Source: Bradyrhizobium sp. Ce-3
GTDB taxonomy: Bacteria; Pseudomonadota; Alphaproteobacteria; Rhizobiales; Xanthobacteraceae
Direction: 5' to 3'
Length of the DNA stretch: 64,000 nt
Assembly: GCF_022835695.1 (NCBI RefSeq)
Contig: NZ_BQUV01000004.1
Location: forward strand, 62,001 to 126,000
Shown here: positions 16,888 through 24,912 of the stretch, one piece after another
Position numbering within the stretch: the first letter of the stretch is position 1
How the letters are laid out: every line of letters begins with the position of its first letter
The notes under the pieces: generated by a model
What the model saw: only the letters and a program-made list of their open reading frames with translations
What the model was told of the DNA's origin: nothing
The model's database searches: none
Made by a program: the position numbers and the translations under genes

Positions 16888-18416
16888 TCATCGGCGAACC
16901 GCCCGCCCCATCAGGCGCGTTCGGCGTCGACGCCATCGCCATGACGATGCGGTTCGGCGACTTCCTTGCGCTCGACAATGTCGAGCTCAAGGTGCGCCCC
17001 GGCTCGTTCCACGCACTGCTCGGCGAGAACGGCGCGGGCAAGAGCACGCTGGTGAAATGCATCATGGGTTACTACCACGCCACCGAAGGCGAGATCATCG
17101 TCGGCGATCGCCAGCAGGCCATCGCCAACCCGAAGGACGCGCACGCGCTCGGGCTCGGCATGGTCTACCAGCATTTCACCCTGGTGCCGGCGATGACGGT
17201 CGCGGAGAACCTGGTGCTGGCGCGCGATGACGTGCCCGCCATGGTCGACTGGCGCAAGGAGAAGCAGGAGCTCGAGGCTTTCCTTTCGCGGATGCCGTTC
17301 AAGGTGCCGCTCGACGCCAAGGTCTCCGACATCTCGGCCGGCGAACGGCAGAAATGCGAGATCCTCAAGCAGCTCTACCTGAAGCGCCGCTTCCTGATCC
17401 TGGACGAGCCGACCTCGGTGCTGACACCGGGCGAAGCCGACGAGGTGCTCGGCATGCTGCGCGCCATGGTGGTCGCGGGCGAGCTGACCATCCTGATGAT
17501 CACCCACAAATTCCGCGAGGTGATGGCGTTTGCCGACGATGTCACCATCCTGCGCCGCGGCAAGCTCGCGGGTACTGGTAAAGTCTCGGAGCTGACGCCC
17601 GACGAGATGGCCCGCACCATGATCGGCGCCGAGCAGCTGACGGTGCAGCCGCCGCGCACCGGCGAGACCGGCGCGGCGCGGCTCGAGCTCGACCAGCTCA
17701 CCGCACGCGATGATGCCGGTGCCATTGCCGTGCATGGCGTGTCGCTGACGGTGAAGAGCGGCGAGATCGTCGGCATCGCCGGCGTGTCCGGCAACGGCCA
17801 GCGCCAGCTGGTCGAGGTGCTGGCCGGCCAGCGCGAGGCCGAGAGCGGCACCGTCCGCGTCCAGGGCGAGACCTATGCGGCAAGCCGCGAGGAGATGCGC
17901 CGCCACAAGATGTCGCTGCTACCGGAGGAGCCGCTGAAGAACGCCTGCGTCGGCGGCATGAGCGTCGCCGACAACATCGCCTTCCGCGAATTCGACCGCG
18001 CCCCGTTCGCGCGCGGCGGCTGGTGGCTCAACCGCTCGGCCTTCCGCGACGACGCCGAGCGCAAGATCAACCGCTACAAGATCAAGACCCGGACGCCGGA
18101 GACGCCGATCGCGGCGCTGTCGGGCGGCAATGTGCAGCGCGCCGTGCTGGCGCGCGAGCTAAGCGGCGACGCCGAGGTGCTGATCGCCGCCAATCCCTGC
18201 TTCGGGCTCGACTTCGCGGCGGTGGCGCAGATCCATGCCGAGATCATGGCCGCCCGCAACCGCGGCGCGGCGGTGCTTTTGGTCAGCGAAGACCTCGACG
18301 AGCTGCTGGAGCTGTCGGACCGGCTGGTCGTGATGTTCCACGGCGCCTTCGTGCACGAGGCCCGCGCCAGCGAGGCCGATCTCACCGAGATCGGCCGGCA
18401 CATGGCCGGGCATTGA
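16884..18416 (+). CDS. ABC transporter ATP-binding protein, double domain
   Basis: The 510-residue ATPase carries two nucleotide-binding domains, as in RbsA/YufO. The first has a full Walker A (GENGAGKST), signature (ISAGERQK) and Walker B (FLILDEPT). The second is degenerate: [10 protein letters not shown] replaces Walker A, and a signature-like [15 protein letters not shown] and a modified Walker B ([12 protein letters not shown]) follow. Such asymmetry is normal for this family. I take the GTG at 16884, which overlaps the biuH stop (GTGA), giving the usual length. It should energise the two permeases encoded upstream. Confidence 0.9.
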   Translation: MIIGEPPAPSGAFGVDAIAMTMRFGDFLALDNVELKVRPGSFHALLGENGAGKSTLVKCIMGYYHATEGEIIVGDRQQAIANPKDAHALGLGMVYQHFTLVPAMTVAENLVLARDDVPAMVDWRKEKQELEAFLSRMPFKVPLDAKVSDISAGERQKCEILKQLYLKRRFLILDEPTSVLTPGEADEVLGMLRAMVVAGELTILMITHKFREVMAFADDVTILRRGKLAGTGKVSELTPDEMARTMIGAEQLTVQPPRTGETGAARLELDQLTARDDAGAIAVHGVSLTVKSGEIVGIAGVSGNGQRQLVEVLAGQREAESGTVRVQGETYAASREEMRRHKMSLLPEEPLKNACVGGMSVADNIAFREFDRAPFARGGWWLNRSAFRDDAERKINRYKIKTRTPETPIAALSGGNVQRAVLARELSGDAEVLIAANPCFGLDFAAVAQIHAEIMAARNRGAAVLLVSEDLDELLELSDRLVVMFHGAFVHEARASEADLTEIGRHMAGH

Positions 18417-18457
18417 ATCATCCGCGTCATTGCGAACCACTCTGGACCATACAACGA

Positions 18458-18485
18458 TGTCGTCCCTGCGAAAGCAGGGACGACA
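18458..18485. repeat. Extragenic palindrome between convergent genes
   Basis: A perfect stem of 12 bases (TGTCGTCCCTGC and complement) with a GAAA loop lies between the ABC ATPase and puuE stops. The preceding CGTCATTGCGAA resembles the start of the repeat at 48632. It looks like a REP element and may help end both transcripts. Confidence 0.65.
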
Positions 18486-18513
18486 CGGAGTTCGCGGCGC
18501 GCGCAACGCCGGC

Positions 18514-19452
18514 CTAACCGATCTCGAACGCATCCACTGCGAGATGCTTGAGATTGGCGTGCCAGTGTTCGGCGATCGCGAGCCGCGTCGGCACCCAGAC
18601 GTACTCATGCTTCTGGATGTAGTCGAGGAAGCGCATCAGCGCGGCGGCGCGGCCGGGACGGCCGACGACACGGCAATGCAGCCCGACCGACATCATCTTG
18701 GGTGACGTCGCGCCCTCGGCATAGAGCACGTCAAAACTGTCCTTCAGATAGCTGTAGAATTCGTCGCCGCCGCCAAAGCCCTGCGGGTTGATGAAGCGCA
18801 TGTCGTTGGCATCGAGCGTGTAGGGGATCACAAGATGCGGCTCGGTGCCGGCGGCCTTGATCCAGTACGGCAGATCGTCGGCATAGGAATCGCAGAGATA
18901 GCGCAGGCCGCCCGTCTCCATCAAAAGCCGCAGCGTGTTGATCGAGGAGCGGCCGGTGTACCAGCCGAGCGGCCGCGCGCCGGTCGCCTCGGTATGCACG
19001 GCGATAGCGCGCGCGATCTCCGCGCGCTCCTCGTCCTCCGACATGTCCTTGTGCTCGACCCAGCGCAGGCTGTGGCTGGCGATGTCCCAGCCGGCCTGCT
19101 GCATCGCGGCGACGACATCCGGATTGCGCTTCAGCGCCATCGCGACGCCGAACACGGTGGTCGGCAGCTTGCGCTCGGTGAACATCCGCCACAGCCGCCA
19201 GAAGCCGGCGCGCGAGCCATATTCGAACATGGTCTCGATATTGGCATGACGCTGCCCGACCCAGGGCTGCGCGCCCAGCACGTCCGACAGAAACGCTTCC
19301 GAGGCGCGATCGCCGTGCAGGATATTGTTCTCGCCGCCTTCCTCGAAATTGACCACGAACTGCACGGCGACGCGCGCGGCGTCGGGCCATTTCGGGTCGG
19401 GCGGATTGCGGCCGTAGCCGCGGAGATCGCGCGGATAGCGGGCCTCGGTCAC
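18514..19452 (-). CDS. puuE: Allantoinase of the PuuE type (polysaccharide-deacetylase fold)
   Basis: The 312-residue protein matches the PuuE allantoinase group, which opens the hydantoin ring of allantoin to allantoate with a polysaccharide-deacetylase fold instead of the usual cyclic amidohydrolase. Characteristic pieces are RYPRDLRGYG at the start, NFEEGGE, WDIASHSLRWV and GWYTGRSS. The start is GTG at 19452, one base after the stop of the DUF3830 gene, so the two are co-transcribed. Together with the allantoate-type amidohydrolase at 11400 it could form two steps of ureide breakdown. Some PuuE-like enzymes act on other cyclic or carbamoylated substrates, so the exact reaction is not certain. 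Confidence 0.8.
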   Translation of the reverse strand: MTEARYPRDLRGYGRNPPDPKWPDAARVAVQFVVNFEEGGENNILHGDRASEAFLSDVLGAQPWVGQRHANIETMFEYGSRAGFWRLWRMFTERKLPTTVFGVAMALKRNPDVVAAMQQAGWDIASHSLRWVEHKDMSEDEERAEIARAIAVHTEATGARPLGWYTGRSSINTLRLLMETGGLRYLCDSYADDLPYWIKAAGTEPHLVIPYTLDANDMRFINPQGFGGGDEFYSYLKDSFDVLYAEGATSPKMMSVGLHCRVVGRPGRAAALMRFLDYIQKHEYVWVPTRLAIAEHWHANLKHLAVDAFEIG

Positions 19453-19453
19453 A

Positions 19454-19867
19454 TCAGACTTCCTCGAAGCGGATGTTCTGCGCGCCCTTCCACAACACGG
19501 TCTTGCCGAAGGCGGTGAGGTTTTCCAGCCCCGAGGTCAGTGTGATGAAATGGTTGCCGGCGAGCTGGCCCATCTTGCTGGCGAAGTGCACGCCGCCATA
19601 GGCGAGCAGGATCTCGGTCTCGCTGATGCCGCCGGGATAGAGGATGATCTGGCCCGGGGCCGGATAGCTGGTGTGGTTCTCGTAGGAGACGCCGAAATCG
19701 AGATCGCCGAGCGGCATCCAGACGCCCTCGCCGCTCCAGCGCACATGGATCGCCTGGCTCTCGAACGGCATCGCCTTGCGGAACGCGGCGACCGTCTTCG
19801 GCGCGAGTTGCTCCTCGAAACGGGCGTCAAAGGTGAAATCGCCTGCACGGACAATCAGTTTGCTCAT
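19454..19867 (-). CDS. DUF3830 family protein
   Basis: The 137-residue protein belongs to DUF3830, a small beta-rich family with a cyclophilin-like fold. It is recognisable by FRKAMPFESQAIHVRWSGE and by SYENHTSYPAPGQIILYPGG. Members recur beside ureide, pyrimidine or allantoin genes, but the activity is not known to me. It starts the minus-strand unit with puuE (one base between stop and GTG) and is divergent from an SDR gene. Its link with puuE suggests a hydrolase or isomerase acting on the same compound. Confidence 0.8.
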   Translation of the reverse strand: MSKLIVRAGDFTFDARFEEQLAPKTVAAFRKAMPFESQAIHVRWSGEGVWMPLGDLDFGVSYENHTSYPAPGQIILYPGGISETEILLAYGGVHFASKMGQLAGNHFITLTSGLENLTAFGKTVLWKGAQNIRFEEV

Positions 19868-20065
19868 CGGACTCTCGTGGGTAGCTGGAAGAAGTGATGC
19901 CCCAACCATTGCCGCCGGCCCGCGCAGGACGCAAGGCCGATTCCGGCCCAAAATGCCGGTTTTTTGCCGCAAGGGCGTCTGCCGCAACGCAGATTTGAGC
20001 AGGGTTGCATTGCACCCCGGCTCCCGCTTTGCGACCCTGCATCCAGTCGCAATGGAGGATGGCCG

Positions 20066-20800
20066 ATGACAACGAACAGTCTGCACGGACATGTGGCGCT
20101 GGTGACCGGCGGCTCGCGCGGCATTGGTGCCGCCATCGTCAAGATGCTGGCGGAGGCCGGCGCTGCCGTCGCCATCAATTATCGCGAACGCGCGGCGGAA
20201 GCTGAAACGCTGGCAAAGGGCATCGTGGCCGCCGGCGGCCGGGCGGTGGCGATCGCCGCCGACGTCTCGGAAGCGGCTGCCGTCGCCGGGCTGGTCGAGC
20301 GCGCCAAATCCGAGCTCGGCCCACTCGACATCCTCGTCAACAATGCCGGGATCGCCATCGTCAGGGGCGTCGACGACCTCACCGAGGAGGATTTCGACCG
20401 CACCATCACGGTCAATCTCAAATCCGCATTTCTCTGCACGCAGGCCGTGCTGCCGATGATGCGGAGGCGGAAATGGGGCCGCATCGTCAACATCTCCTCG
20501 GGTGCGGCGCGCGGCGCCGGCTCGATCGGCCCGCACTACAACGCATCCAAGGCGGCGATGGAGGGCATGACCCGCGGCTATGCCGCGCGCCTCGTCAAGG
20601 AAGGCATCACGGTCAATGCCGTCGCGCCGTCGCTGATCGAGACCGACATGATGAAGGGACAGAGCGAGCTGGTCAGCCGGATCCCGGTCGGCCGCTTCGG
20701 CACCGCCGAGGAGGTGGCGCAGGCCGTGATGCTGCTGGTCAACAATCCCTACATGACCGGCCAGACCGTCGCGCTGAGCGGCGGCATGGCGTTCAACTAG
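20066..20800 (+). CDS. Short-chain dehydrogenase/reductase, FabG-like
   Basis: The 244-residue classical SDR has the cofactor loop TGGSRGIG near residue 15, NNAG near residue 90, catalytic Ser in NISSGAA, and the Tyr and Lys pair in HYNASKAA. It ends in the usual TGQTVALSGGM. The basic residue after the first strand (NYRER) suggests NADPH. The ATG at 20066 has a strong GGAGG site seven bases upstream. It is divergent from the DUF3830/puuE unit, so it may reduce or oxidise an intermediate of that pathway, but general 3-oxoacyl reductase activity is equally possible. Confidence 0.85.
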   Translation: MTTNSLHGHVALVTGGSRGIGAAIVKMLAEAGAAVAINYRERAAEAETLAKGIVAAGGRAVAIAADVSEAAAVAGLVERAKSELGPLDILVNNAGIAIVRGVDDLTEEDFDRTITVNLKSAFLCTQAVLPMMRRRKWGRIVNISSGAARGAGSIGPHYNASKAAMEGMTRGYAARLVKEGITVNAVAPSLIETDMMKGQSELVSRIPVGRFGTAEEVAQAVMLLVNNPYMTGQTVALSGGMAFN

Positions 20801-20847
20801 GGCGCGCCGGCTTGACCGCACCGCGCCTTTGCCCTACCGCTTGCGGC

Positions 20848-20895
20848 ATGAACCGCTCGATCCTGATCGCCAATTTCTGGTGGCTCGCCGACTGA
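20848..20895 (+). CDS. Trp leader peptide of trpS attenuator
   Basis: This 15-codon frame encodes MNRSILIANFWWLAD, with tandem Trp codons (TGGTGG at 20878-20883) four codons before the stop. It stands about 30 bases before a rho-independent terminator and about 115 bases before a tryptophanyl-tRNA synthetase gene. This is the standard arrangement of ribosome-mediated transcription attenuation: stalling at the Trp codons when charged tRNA-Trp is scarce would favour an antiterminator and let RNA polymerase reach trpS. Length, position and Trp placement all support it. Confidence 0.85.
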   Translation: MNRSILIANFWWLAD

Positions 20896-20927
20896 CAGGC
20901 GGGCCGAACGCGTTCATGCATTTTCGG

Positions 20928-20957
20928 GGCCGCCGCATTTGGGCGGCCTTTTGTTTT
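20928..20957 (+). terminator. Attenuator terminator upstream of trpS
   Basis: GGCCGCC (20928-20934) pairs with GGCGGCC (20942-20948), followed directly by TTTTGTTTT. An upstream GGCGGGCC (20898-20905) could compete by pairing with the left arm, giving the antiterminator. This segment also pairs with GCTCGCC in the leader coding region, the expected pause hairpin. Confidence 0.82.
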
Positions 20958-21010
20958 CACCTGATCCGGCCCGCATGCGGTGTCCCCATTCAACCGAATG
21001 GAGATACCTT

Positions 21011-22012
21011 ATGACGAAACCGATCATCCTCACCGGCGACCGCACCACGGGGCCGCTGCATCTCGGCCACTACGCCGGCTCGCTTCGAAGCCGCGTGAAA
21101 CTTCAGGACACGCATCAGCAGTTCCTGCTGCTCGCCGACATGCAGGCGCTGACCGACAATGCGCATGACGTCGGCAAGGTCCGCAGCAACGTCATCGAGG
21201 TCGCGCTGGATTATCTCGCGGTCGGGATCGATCCCGACCGAACCTCGATCTGCCTGCAATCGCAGCTCCCGGCGCTGGCGGAGCTGTCGATGCTCTATCT
21301 CAACCTCGTCACCGTCGCGCGGCTGGAACGCAATCCGACCATCAAGGATGAGATCCGCGCACGCGGATTTGGACGCGACATCCCGGCGGGTTTCCTGTGC
21401 TACCCGGTGGCGCAGGCCGCCGATATCACCGCGTTCCGCGCCACAATCGTCCCGGTCGGCGAGGATCAGGCGCCGTTGATCGAGCAGACCAACGAGATTG
21501 TCAGGCGGGTCAACGCGCTCGCCGGCCGTCCACTGCTGCAGGAAGCCGTGGCCATCATCCCGCGCGCGGGGCGGCTGCCCGGCGTCGACGGACGCGCGAA
21601 GATGAGCAAGTCCGCGGGCAACGCGATCCCGCTATCGGCCTCGCCCGATGACATCTCGGCCGCCGTGCGCGCGATGTTCACCGATCCCCATCACCTGCGT
21701 GTCGCCGACCCCGGCAAGGTCGAGGGCCATGTCGTCTTCACCTATCTCGACGCATTCGACGACGATCACCACGCCGTCGCGGAACTGAAGGCGCACTATC
21801 GACGCGGCGGTCTCGGCGATGCGACCGTCAAGCGGCGGCTGGAGGATATCCTGCAAGCCTTGATCGCACCGATCCGGACCCGGCGCGCCGAGCTGGCGAC
21901 CCATCGCGACCACGTCGTCGACGTGATCAGGCGCGGAACCCTGAAGGCACGAGAGGTTACGGAGCGCACCAGGCACGAGGTCATGGCAGGACTGGGCTTG
22001 TTCCAGCTCTGA
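21011..22012 (+). CDS. trpS: Tryptophanyl-tRNA synthetase
   Basis: The 333-residue class Ic synthetase charges tRNA-Trp. The HIGH-type motif is HLGH (residues 17-20) and the KMSKS loop is near residue 197 (KMSKSAGN). PVGEDQAPLIEQTNEI is typical of bacterial TrpS. The start at 21011 follows a GGAGA site. It is controlled by a Trp attenuator (leader peptide at 20848, terminator at 20928). Attenuated synthetase copies are often accessory, so the genome may carry a second, constitutive trpS elsewhere; that is inference. Confidence 0.9.
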   Translation: MTKPIILTGDRTTGPLHLGHYAGSLRSRVKLQDTHQQFLLLADMQALTDNAHDVGKVRSNVIEVALDYLAVGIDPDRTSICLQSQLPALAELSMLYLNLVTVARLERNPTIKDEIRARGFGRDIPAGFLCYPVAQAADITAFRATIVPVGEDQAPLIEQTNEIVRRVNALAGRPLLQEAVAIIPRAGRLPGVDGRAKMSKSAGNAIPLSASPDDISAAVRAMFTDPHHLRVADPGKVEGHVVFTYLDAFDDDHHAVAELKAHYRRGGLGDATVKRRLEDILQALIAPIRTRRAELATHRDHVVDVIRRGTLKAREVTERTRHEVMAGLGLFQL

Positions 22013-22066
22013 ACCCGCTGTCATCAAACCACGGCAGGAACTGTGCTTGGCTGCAACCGTTGTCCG

Positions 22067-22171
22067 CTAGAGCCTTTTCCGCTCCGATTGAATCGGAGCG
22101 GGGCTCTAGACTCCTGTTTTGACGCGTTCTCTTCACGCGAAGCGGTATCCACTTCGCTCGAAAACGCTTCA
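22067..22171. repeat. Composite extragenic repeat
   Basis: The first half (22067-22109) is a hairpin with outer ends CTAGAGCC/GGCTCTAG and inner stem CCGCTCCGATT/AATCGGAGCGG. The second half (TTTGACGCGTTCTCTTCACG to AAAACGCT) is a sequence I recall as dispersed many times in Bradyrhizobium and relatives. It lies between trpS and a small gene and may act as a transcription end. Confidence 0.65.
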
Positions 22172-22196
22172 GGCGAAACCGGATTTGGAGCTTGTC

Positions 22197-22397
22197 GTGA
22201 TCGATCCGAAAACGCTTCTCGAACGCGCCGCGCAGCTCGCCGATCAGGCCAAGGGCGAGGAGGATACCGGCATCCGCGAGCGGCTGCTGCGCATGGCCGA
22301 GCACTACCGCGATCTCGCCGCGCACGAGGCTTGGGCGCATGAAAATCCGCCATCGGTGGGCGCGCTCACGGGTGCGCTCAGCCCTCGTGCGCATTGA
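22197..22397 (+). CDS. Small conserved helical protein
   Basis: The predicted 66-residue protein starts with GTG after a GGAGC site. It consists of two amphipathic helices (DPKTLLERAAQLADQAKGE and IRERLLRMAEHYRDLAAHE) that could form a helical hairpin or dimer. I recall many such short proteins in Bradyrhizobium and relatives with no assigned function. It sits directly after the composite repeat and ends 13 bases from the convergent aldose epimerase gene. Confidence 0.55.
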   Translation: MIDPKTLLERAAQLADQAKGEEDTGIRERLLRMAEHYRDLAAHEAWAHENPPSVGALTGALSPRAH

Positions 22398-22409
22398 TCT
22401 GATTTTCGA

Positions 22410-23300
22410 TCAGCTCACGCGAATGCGATAGCCCAGCGACTGGCGCGCACCCGGCGCGATCTGCAGCAGGCCGGGCTTGTCCGTGAACTCGCCGTCGAAT
22501 TCGGCGGGACTGGCAAAGCCGTGCCACGGCTCGATGCAGAGGAACGGCGCGCCGCCGACCTTCGACCAGACGCCGAGTTCGCGAAAACCACGCCACGACA
22601 TTTCGATTGCAGGGCCGAGCGTTGCTGCCGCCGGGCCTCGTGTCGCCGTGAAGAGGATCGATGTACTTGCGGCCTGATCGAAGACCATCGCGTCGTCGTC
22701 GAACAGCTCCTCCGCCAGCGCAAGCGTTCTGCCCTTGACCGGATTGGGTTCAGGCTGCCGCCGCATCAATCCGTCCTTCAGGCGCCGGATCGGCGCGGGT
22801 TCAGTCTTGCCGAAGGTCAGCGTGTAAGCCTCCTTCGGCAACCCCGGCACCAGCGGCCAGTTGAAGGCGGGGTGGCCCCCGAGCGAGGCGGGCAGCATCT
22901 CGTTGCCGGTGTTGATGATGTCGAAGCCGACATCGAGATCGGCGCCGTCAACCGTGTAGGTGACCTCGAGCCTGAACGCGAACGGATAGCGCGCATGGGT
23001 TTCCGCATCGTCGGTGAGCGCGAGCTTGCAGGATCGCGGCCCCTGCTCCAGCCAGGCAAAGCGGCGGTCCCGCGCGAAGCCGTGCTGCGTCATCGGATAG
23101 GTCTTGCCATTGTGACGCAGCGTGTCGTTCTTCAGCCGGCCGACGATCGGGAACAGGATCGGCGCATGGCGCGGCCATTGCGGGCCGGCCTGCCACAGCA
23201 GTTCCCTCCCCTCGGCGTTCCTGAGCGACGACAATTCGGCGCCCTCGGCTTGAATGGTCGCGGCTACTCCATCGCCGCGCAGCGTGTGACTGTCGCTCAT
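22410..23300 (-). CDS. Aldose 1-epimerase family protein
   Basis: The 296-residue protein has the galactose-mutarotase-like beta-sandwich. The catalytic-type His is in TQHGFARDR and the second in GGHPAFNWP; a Glu near the end lies in CIEPWHG. The subgroup is the LacX/YeaD-like one, which converts anomers of hexoses or hexose phosphates. I use ATG 23300, which has a GGCGAGG ribosome site; an upstream ATG (23369) gives an extension without such support. It lies alone downstream of the crotonase terminator on the same strand. Confidence 0.82.
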   Translation of the reverse strand: MSDSHTLRGDGVAATIQAEGAELSSLRNAEGRELLWQAGPQWPRHAPILFPIVGRLKNDTLRHNGKTYPMTQHGFARDRRFAWLEQGPRSCKLALTDDAETHARYPFAFRLEVTYTVDGADLDVGFDIINTGNEMLPASLGGHPAFNWPLVPGLPKEAYTLTFGKTEPAPIRRLKDGLMRRQPEPNPVKGRTLALAEELFDDDAMVFDQAASTSILFTATRGPAAATLGPAIEMSWRGFRELGVWSKVGGAPFLCIEPWHGFASPAEFDGEFTDKPGLLQIAPGARQSLGYRIRVS

Positions 23301-23372
23301 GCCTCGCCTCGCCGGTTGCGCCATGCCCTGACACGAGATGTTCGATACGAACGAAACCGTCAACCCCAAAGC

Positions 23373-23402
23373 GATGGGGCCGCCGACGCGGGCGGCCCCA
23401 TC
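23373..23402 (-). terminator. Terminator after crotonase gene
   Basis: A perfect 12-bp stem (GATGGGGCCGCC with GGCGGCCCCATC, 6-base loop) follows the crotonase stop by five bases. It separates the MarR/crotonase unit from the epimerase gene. Confidence 0.65.
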
Positions 23403-23407
23403 TGAGC

Positions 23408-24175
23408 TTACCCGGCGATCCCGGAGAAATCAGGCTGCCGCCGCTCGGCAAAGGCGGCAAAGGCCTCGCGCGCTTCCGCGCTCATCAGCCGTTCCTGGAA
23501 GATTTCGCCCTCGCGCGCCATCTGCGCGCTGATCCTCACCGGATCGCGCATCAGCGCCTTGGTGTGCTGCAGCGAGCCGAACGGCCGCTTCGCCAGCGCG
23601 TCCGCCGCAGCGCGCGCCCTGGCGCGGAGATCGGCGAGCGGTACCACGGCATTGGCGAGGCCGATGGAAACCGCGGTCTCCGCCTCGAGCGGCTCGCCGA
23701 GCGCAAACATCGCGTAGGCCCGCGCATAGCCGATGCGCTGCGGCAGCAGATAGGTCGACGCCGCCTCCGGCACCAGCGCGAGATTGACGAACGGCGTAAT
23801 CAGCCGCGCGGTCGGCGCGAGATAGACGAGGTCGCAATGCAACAGCATGGTGGTGCCGATGCCGACCGCATTGCCCTGCACGGCGGCAACCAGCGGCCGC
23901 GTCGCCCTGGCAAGGCCGGCGAGGAAGCGCGACACGTGACGCTCACCCTGCACGCCGCGCGACACCGCCGCGAAATCGGCAAGATCGTTGCCCGCGGTGA
24001 AGCTGTCGCCGTCGCCCTGCAGCAGCACGGCGCGGATCGTCGTGTCGCTTTCCGCGCGTTCGAGCGCGTCGGCCATCGCGCCGTACATCGCATTGGTGAT
24101 CGCATTTTTCTTGTCCGGACGCGCCATCGTCACGGTGAGCACGCCACCGTCCAGCGCCACGACCACTTCGCTCAT
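23408..24175 (-). CDS. Enoyl-CoA hydratase/isomerase (crotonase) family
   Basis: The 255-residue crotonase-fold enzyme has the CoA/oxyanion segments FTAGNDLADF and GNAVGIGTTMLLHCDLVYLA. The second catalytic Glu position is in PEAAST (a Glu followed by Ala-Ala rather than Gly), the pattern seen in enoyl-CoA isomerase-like members. It acts on an acyl-CoA thioester in beta-oxidation or aromatic acid breakdown; the substrate is unknown. The ATG has a GGAG site. It lies 38 bases after the MarR-type gene on the same strand, so the regulator probably controls it. Confidence 0.82.
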   Translation of the reverse strand: MSEVVVALDGGVLTVTMARPDKKNAITNAMYGAMADALERAESDTTIRAVLLQGDGDSFTAGNDLADFAAVSRGVQGERHVSRFLAGLARATRPLVAAVQGNAVGIGTTMLLHCDLVYLAPTARLITPFVNLALVPEAASTYLLPQRIGYARAYAMFALGEPLEAETAVSIGLANAVVPLADLRARARAAADALAKRPFGSLQHTKALMRDPVRISAQMAREGEIFQERLMSAEAREAFAAFAERRQPDFSGIAG

Positions 24176-24213
24176 GTCTCACTCCTTTGATTGCTGCTTC
24201 GCTTGGAAACGCT

Positions 24214-24648
24214 CTAGCCGTCTTTGTCTTTCGGAAACTTCTCTTGCAGGCTGGTCAGCCAGCGCGACACCACCTCGATTTCCGCTTCCGAAAATCCGTC
24301 CATCAGGCGGTTGTTGATCACCCTGGTCCGCGTCGCGGCGCGCTTGCCGAGTTCCTGCCCCGCCACGGTCAGATGCAGCCGCTGGCTGCGGCCGTCCTCA
24401 CCGTCGCGCCGGCGCTTGACGAGGCCCGCACGTTCCATCCGGTCGGCCAATCCCGTCATCGCCGACGGCACGATGTCGAGCGCCTGCGAGACGTCGCCGA
24501 TCAGCGCACCATCATTGCGCCCGAGGAAGAACAGCACGCCGGCCTGGGCCGACGTCAGATCATGCGCAGCCGTCTCCTGATCGATGGCGCGCTGCAACCG
24601 CCGATAGGCCACGGTCAGAAGGAAGATCAGCCGGTGTTCCGCTCTCAT
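24214..24648 (-). CDS. MarR family transcriptional regulator
   Basis: The 144-residue winged-helix regulator has the MarR pattern: LTSAQAGVLFFLGRNDGALIG, then the recognition helix VPSAMTGLADRME and the wing GLVKRRRDGEDGRSQRLHLT. MarR proteins dimerise and release DNA on binding a small acid or its CoA ester. It precedes the crotonase gene in one unit. Two palindromes with the TTCGCG/CGCGAA core lie just upstream of its start, so autoregulation is likely. Confidence 0.87.
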   Translation of the reverse strand: MRAEHRLIFLLTVAYRRLQRAIDQETAAHDLTSAQAGVLFFLGRNDGALIGDVSQALDIVPSAMTGLADRMERAGLVKRRRDGEDGRSQRLHLTVAGQELGKRAATRTRVINNRLMDGFSEAEIEVVSRWLTSLQEKFPKDKDG

Positions 24649-24655
24649 GCCGCAA

Positions 24656-24704
24656 TTATATATTTCGCGTGCGAAATATCAAGATAGTTCGCGCGCGAAA
24701 TATC
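24656..24704. promoter_or_regulatory. Two MarR-type operators
   Basis: The first, ATATTTCGCGTGCGAAATAT, lies at about 24660-24679 and is palindromic except for its centre. The second (24688-24699) has the core TTCGCGCGCGAA, again followed by ATATC. They lie within 60 bases of the marR start and about 210 bases before the divergent CHAD gene. Confidence 0.7.
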
Positions 24705-24912
24705 CGATGCGGCGCCGCCGCCGGGACGAAACCGCGCGGATTGGGTGGAATCGGCCCCCTCGACCGGGTGGACTTGCGACATTTTGATCGCGCCGCCTTA
24801 TCGCTGCACTGCGCTCCAGCAGAAAACCCTTGATCGACAACGTTCAAACGGGAAATCTTGCGCCCGGGAGCCGCGGTTCGCATCGCGGCGCGGGCGGCGC
24901 CACGGGAGTGTC

